64,000 bases of DNA. It comes from Gorsachius magnificus (taxonomy: Eukaryota; Chordata; Aves; Pelecaniformes; Ardeidae). The stretch spans positions 102,991,265 through 103,055,264 of the forward strand of contig CM067081.1 of NCBI GenBank assembly GCA_034008185.1, read 5' to 3'. The notes beneath the pieces are model-generated. The model was given only the letters and a program-made list of their open reading frames with translations, did not search any database and was not told where the DNA came from. This document shows, in pieces, positions 60,966 to 64,000 of this stretch. A program made the position numbers and the translations under genes. Position 1 is the stretch's first letter. Each line of letters begins with the position of its first letter.

Positions 60966-63420
60966 AACTGCCTACCTGACAGTACCCTCCTGAGCAGTAA
61001 CAGCTGAAGAGCTGGGGATGCAAAAGCTGGCACTGTACCTCATTGCTCGCATAGCTGTGTATGAAGAAGTTGAGCAGGTTTCTTCAAAATGTCAAAAATC
61101 ATATGTGCAGACATGAGCACGTGAGGGACAAATGAGTCCTGACCAGAGCTTCCCAGTGCTCCCACCTGTAATAATATGAAGTTGCAACATCAACCTCTAA
61201 GATGCAAGTAATGTCTAATAAACACATTGTCCAGTTCCCAGCAGCAAGATGACATCGCTTTGTAAGACTATGAGCCTCATCCTGTTTTTCCTGAACATCA
61301 AATTCTTGGGCATTGCAATACAACACTTCTTTAGAAATCACTAGAGCAGAAAAAAAAACCCCTGTATTTCACAGTTAGCATGAATGGCATGCACATTTTA
61401 TAGTGTACATGAAAGCAACAAACAATGAGCATGAGGAAAATCTAATAACCTTTAATAAACCATGTTTTTACAATTGACAGTATCTTTTATTTTCACAGTG
61501 AGGCACATCAACCAAAGGACCTTTCTTTCCTTGTGCCACAACGCAGCAGTAGCAACATAAGCAAGCAATGTTGTATGTCAAGGTGGAAGAGCAAGAAGCT
61601 GGCAGTAACTCAACTTCAAACTCCCTCTCCATTTGCCCCAGGGGCAGCTCAGCCTGCACAAAGGAAGGACGAGACAGCCTTAACAACCTCTCATTTTCTT
61701 CTATATTGCTTGTGCCATATGATAATATTTTGCAAGAAAATACTACAGTCTGGTTAAGGGAAAACTCTTCGTTGGTTTACCCTTTTCTCACGTTTTGTGC
61801 TATTGAATGACAAGGGCAAATAATGCTGTCTTTTGAGGAGGTTCACTCAGAGTTGCTCTGAACCTGTCGGTAACAGGTCCTTGGAGCGGAGGTGCATACA
61901 GGTGTCAAACCCAGGTTCACTCACTTTCCATAGCTGGGCTATTGAGCTGGCTGCCAGCCAGTCCCTTTCTTAAATTACTTGACAACACCAAATGGACCCA
62001 AAAGAAGACTGTGATTACCAGAAATAAAGGCACTTTGTGTTAGACCTAAAGGAAAACATAAAGCTAAGGATGGTTTTGAGCAAAGAGGGAATGAAGGTCT
62101 TCCTCTATTAGATGCATCTAAGAAGGGAAAAATGGGTTTAAAGTGGAGTTTATCCTGAAATACAACAGACTTTCTGATAAGTGTATACAGAGTCAAATTT
62201 GCCACTACCTTATGTGTGATATAAGTAAGGCAAGGTGTCTCTTATTCTGCAACATTAACAACAGAGAAGTACCCTAGTGAACAGATCCTATGCACTCCTT
62301 GTATTCGCCTGATGCACAGCCCATGCATTTATTACAAAACGGGGTCCCCCAGAGCACCTCTCCTTCAGGAGCTGAATGGGCATCTGGGGAATTCAGGCGT
62401 CTGAACAGACTTCTGATGGGCAGAGAGCGAAATACTGCTCCTTCAATTCCGAATAAGGGCGAGGGGAGACCAAAGTCTCTCATACAGCAGCTCTTCCAGG
62501 AAAAAAAAGAGTAGTCACAAATCCCAAAATCATAAATCAGACAACTTGCTGAAATATCTATAGTATAACTGGTTGGGATTTTTCCTTTACATTTGCATGT
62601 GCAATACATCTCATAAATGAGCAGGCAGGGCTTGAATCACAACAGCATTTTAGTGTCTAACTTCCATTGGTTTCAGTGACAATAAAATGCCCAAATACTT
62701 CTCTGAATCGGGCTTAAATGACACTAACTCCTGGCTTTGGCCAAATGCCCTTACTGAGGTAACAGCATCAGCAGTTCCCAGAGGGTTCCTGGGCATGTAA
62801 AGGCCAGGCACTGCTTTTGAAAAAGCAGCAAATATCTTTCCATTTGAATTACAGCAATTCTTACTCTTCCTTCCCTGCAGGCGCCCTGACAGAGTACTTT
62901 TGCCCCGCAGCATGTTGCCTCACGGTTTTTTTAGGATGCTTCTACTGCATTTCCTTGTGAAGCTGCTTAAGACTGGCCTGTCCTTACAGATAATCCTGCT
63001 GGCTATTCAGGCTAGTCAGCACCAGGCTAGCTGTAGAGTTTCTAGCTTTTGGTAGGTACTCTCCTGCGGTTAACAGCATTGTAAAACATGCCACAGACAT
63101 GTTGTTTTCCATGCTGGGTCACGGAGAAGCATCCACAGCATTTGAGCTGTGGTTGAGAGCCACGTTGTGCCTCTGCAAAGTTGTGACTGAGAATTTCCAG
63201 TTACTCCTTCCAGTCGGGAGAGCAGGCTTTCAAACCGGACTTGGGGTTTTTTTTCTGTTTTAAACCTACACACAAAGCCCCCAGAAAAGCGGGCAGAGCG
63301 GAATATGTCCCATGGAGACGGTGACAGGGCTCCCCAAGTGGAGGGCCAGTGCAGTGCTGGAAGGCGAGGGGAGCACAGCATGCCAGAGATCCCGTCTCCC
63401 TGCGCACCAGGCCGGCCATC
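60966..63420. other. Non-coding sequence upstream of a probable promoter
   Basis: No recognisable exon or repeat. Composition is ordinary to AT-rich until about 63100, then rises in GC toward the minisatellite and promoter. Unrecognised short frames only. Confidence 0.5.
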
Positions 63421-63540
63421 CCCTGCCACCATGGGTCACCATCCCCCTGCCACGGTGGGTCACCAGCTCCCTGCCACCATGGGTCACCATCCCCCTGCTA
63501 CCGTGGGTCACCATCCCCCTGCCACCACGGATCACCAGCT
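63421..63540. repeat. 24-bp minisatellite, five exact-length copies
   Basis: Five contiguous 24-base units start at 63421, 63445, 63469, 63493 and 63517. Each follows the pattern CCCTGCCACCATGGGTCACC plus ATCC or AGCT, with a few substitutions. The unit length is a multiple of three, so plus-strand frames run through the array (GHHPPAT-type repeats), but nothing suggests it is translated. The core holds GGGTCACC, which resembles a nuclear-receptor half-site. Confidence 0.92.
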
Positions 63541-63764
63541 CCCACTGCTCGGCTGCAGCCCTGCTCCCCTCCCAGAGCAAGCAAGGAGGCTGGTGGTCAC
63601 CTCCAAGCATTTCCAGGCGAGGCCTCTGTGTACCACGGCACACGCGTGGGAGCAGAGGGGATAAGGACGGGCGGGGATCCTGCTACGGTGGCCTGAACGA
63701 TAGGGGTAGACTTTGGCCCGGCTCTCCCGTCAGGGGAACGGCGTGGGTTGCTGGCCTGTGAAAA

Positions 63765-63772
63765 CATAAAAG
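63765..63772 (+). promoter_or_regulatory. TATA-like box
   Basis: CATAAAAG in a GC-rich setting, about 150 bases upstream of a strong splice donor. Transcription would be expected to begin roughly 25-30 bases downstream, near 63795. CATAAAA is a known functional variant of the TATA box. The assignment rests on position and context only. Confidence 0.5.
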
Positions 63773-63794
63773 AGCAGCAGCGAGCGGGAGAGGA

Positions 63795-63920
63795 GGCACT
63801 GCCGCCTGCTCCGCAGGCTGACCCCGCTCCCAGCCGCGGCCGAGCATCCCTGCCTCAGCAAGCTCGGCCAAGCGGGGAGCCGGGCAGTGACGAACCCATC
63901 TGCCAGCATCCAGAGAAAGA
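63795..63920 (+). other. Probable non-coding first exon of an unidentified gene
   Basis: A GC-rich segment of about 126 bases with no ATG runs from the expected start site to a near-perfect donor, AGAGAAAGA|GTAAGT, at 63920/63921. It is followed by lower-GC, intron-like sequence. The layout TATA, GC-rich untranslated exon, strong donor is that of a tissue-regulated vertebrate gene whose coding sequence starts in exon 2, beyond the window. I do not recognise the gene. The start position is an estimate. Confidence 0.5.
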
Positions 63921-64000
63921 GTAAGTCGCTGTCTTTGTTTCAGCTCTAAAAGGCAGGGGGTGAATAACAGAGGAACGTTTAGTAGCTTGTATTTTTATGA
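63921..64000 (+). other. Start of the putative first intron
   Basis: Sequence after the GTAAGT donor is less GC-rich, and nothing further is recognised before the window ends. TTTGTTTCAG at about 63936-63945 resembles an acceptor, but it is only some 20 bases from the donor and too close to be used with it. Confidence 0.4.

Noticed and set aside
63305..63761. Plus-strand frames with GHHPPAT-type repeats
   Set aside because: The repeats come from the 24-base minisatellite, whose unit length is a multiple of three; neither the flanks nor the start context support translation.
1..64000. CRISPR array, tRNA or bacterial-type operon
   Set aside because: No regularly spaced direct repeats with unique spacers, no cloverleaf or internal A/B-box pattern was noticed, and the sequence is clearly vertebrate with CR1 elements.

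Overview
The window looks like nuclear DNA from a bird. It contains seven or eight copies or fragments of the CR1 LINE, each with the diagnostic 3' end that finishes in repeated ATTCTATG/ATTCTGTG-type units. It also holds a solo long terminal repeat of a kind I recognise as common in bird genomes. There is no bacterial or viral gene organisation: nearly all open reading frames are short, unsupported and frequently interrupted.

Layout. Positions 1-9300 are mostly unique, non-coding sequence with a small plus-strand CR1 3' end at 4826-4882 and a long G tract near 7644. A solo LTR lies at about 9347-9900. From 9.9 to 53 kb the sequence is non-coding, with three short minus-strand CR1 tails (13443-13712, 24418-24558, 38189-38405), simple repeats, an unusually good 36-bp inverted repeat (30845-30948), one weak candidate exon on the minus strand (17780-17877), and several AT-rich blocks crowded with homeodomain-, TALE-, RFX- or octamer-like motifs. 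These blocks resemble the conserved regulatory elements of a developmental-gene desert. From 53.2 to 54.3 kb there is a strong CpG-island-like segment with a minisatellite and long poly-C tracts. The 3' part of a CR1 with a 416-codon reverse-transcriptase frame lies at 55907-57545 on the minus strand. An older plus-strand CR1 (59616-60965) is split by a younger minus-strand CR1 (60267-60826). The last 600 bases hold a five-copy 24-bp minisatellite followed by a TATA-like element, a GC-rich segment and a strong splice donor. That arrangement is most simply read as the promoter and first non-coding exon of a gene on the plus strand that continues beyond the window.

The only convincing protein-coding sequence is that of CR1. 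I found no tRNA, rRNA, CRISPR array or gene cluster and no clear new system. The best leads are the hairpin at 30.9 kb, the promoter at 63.8 kb, the CpG island and the candidate regulatory blocks. All need alignment or transcript data that I could not consult.
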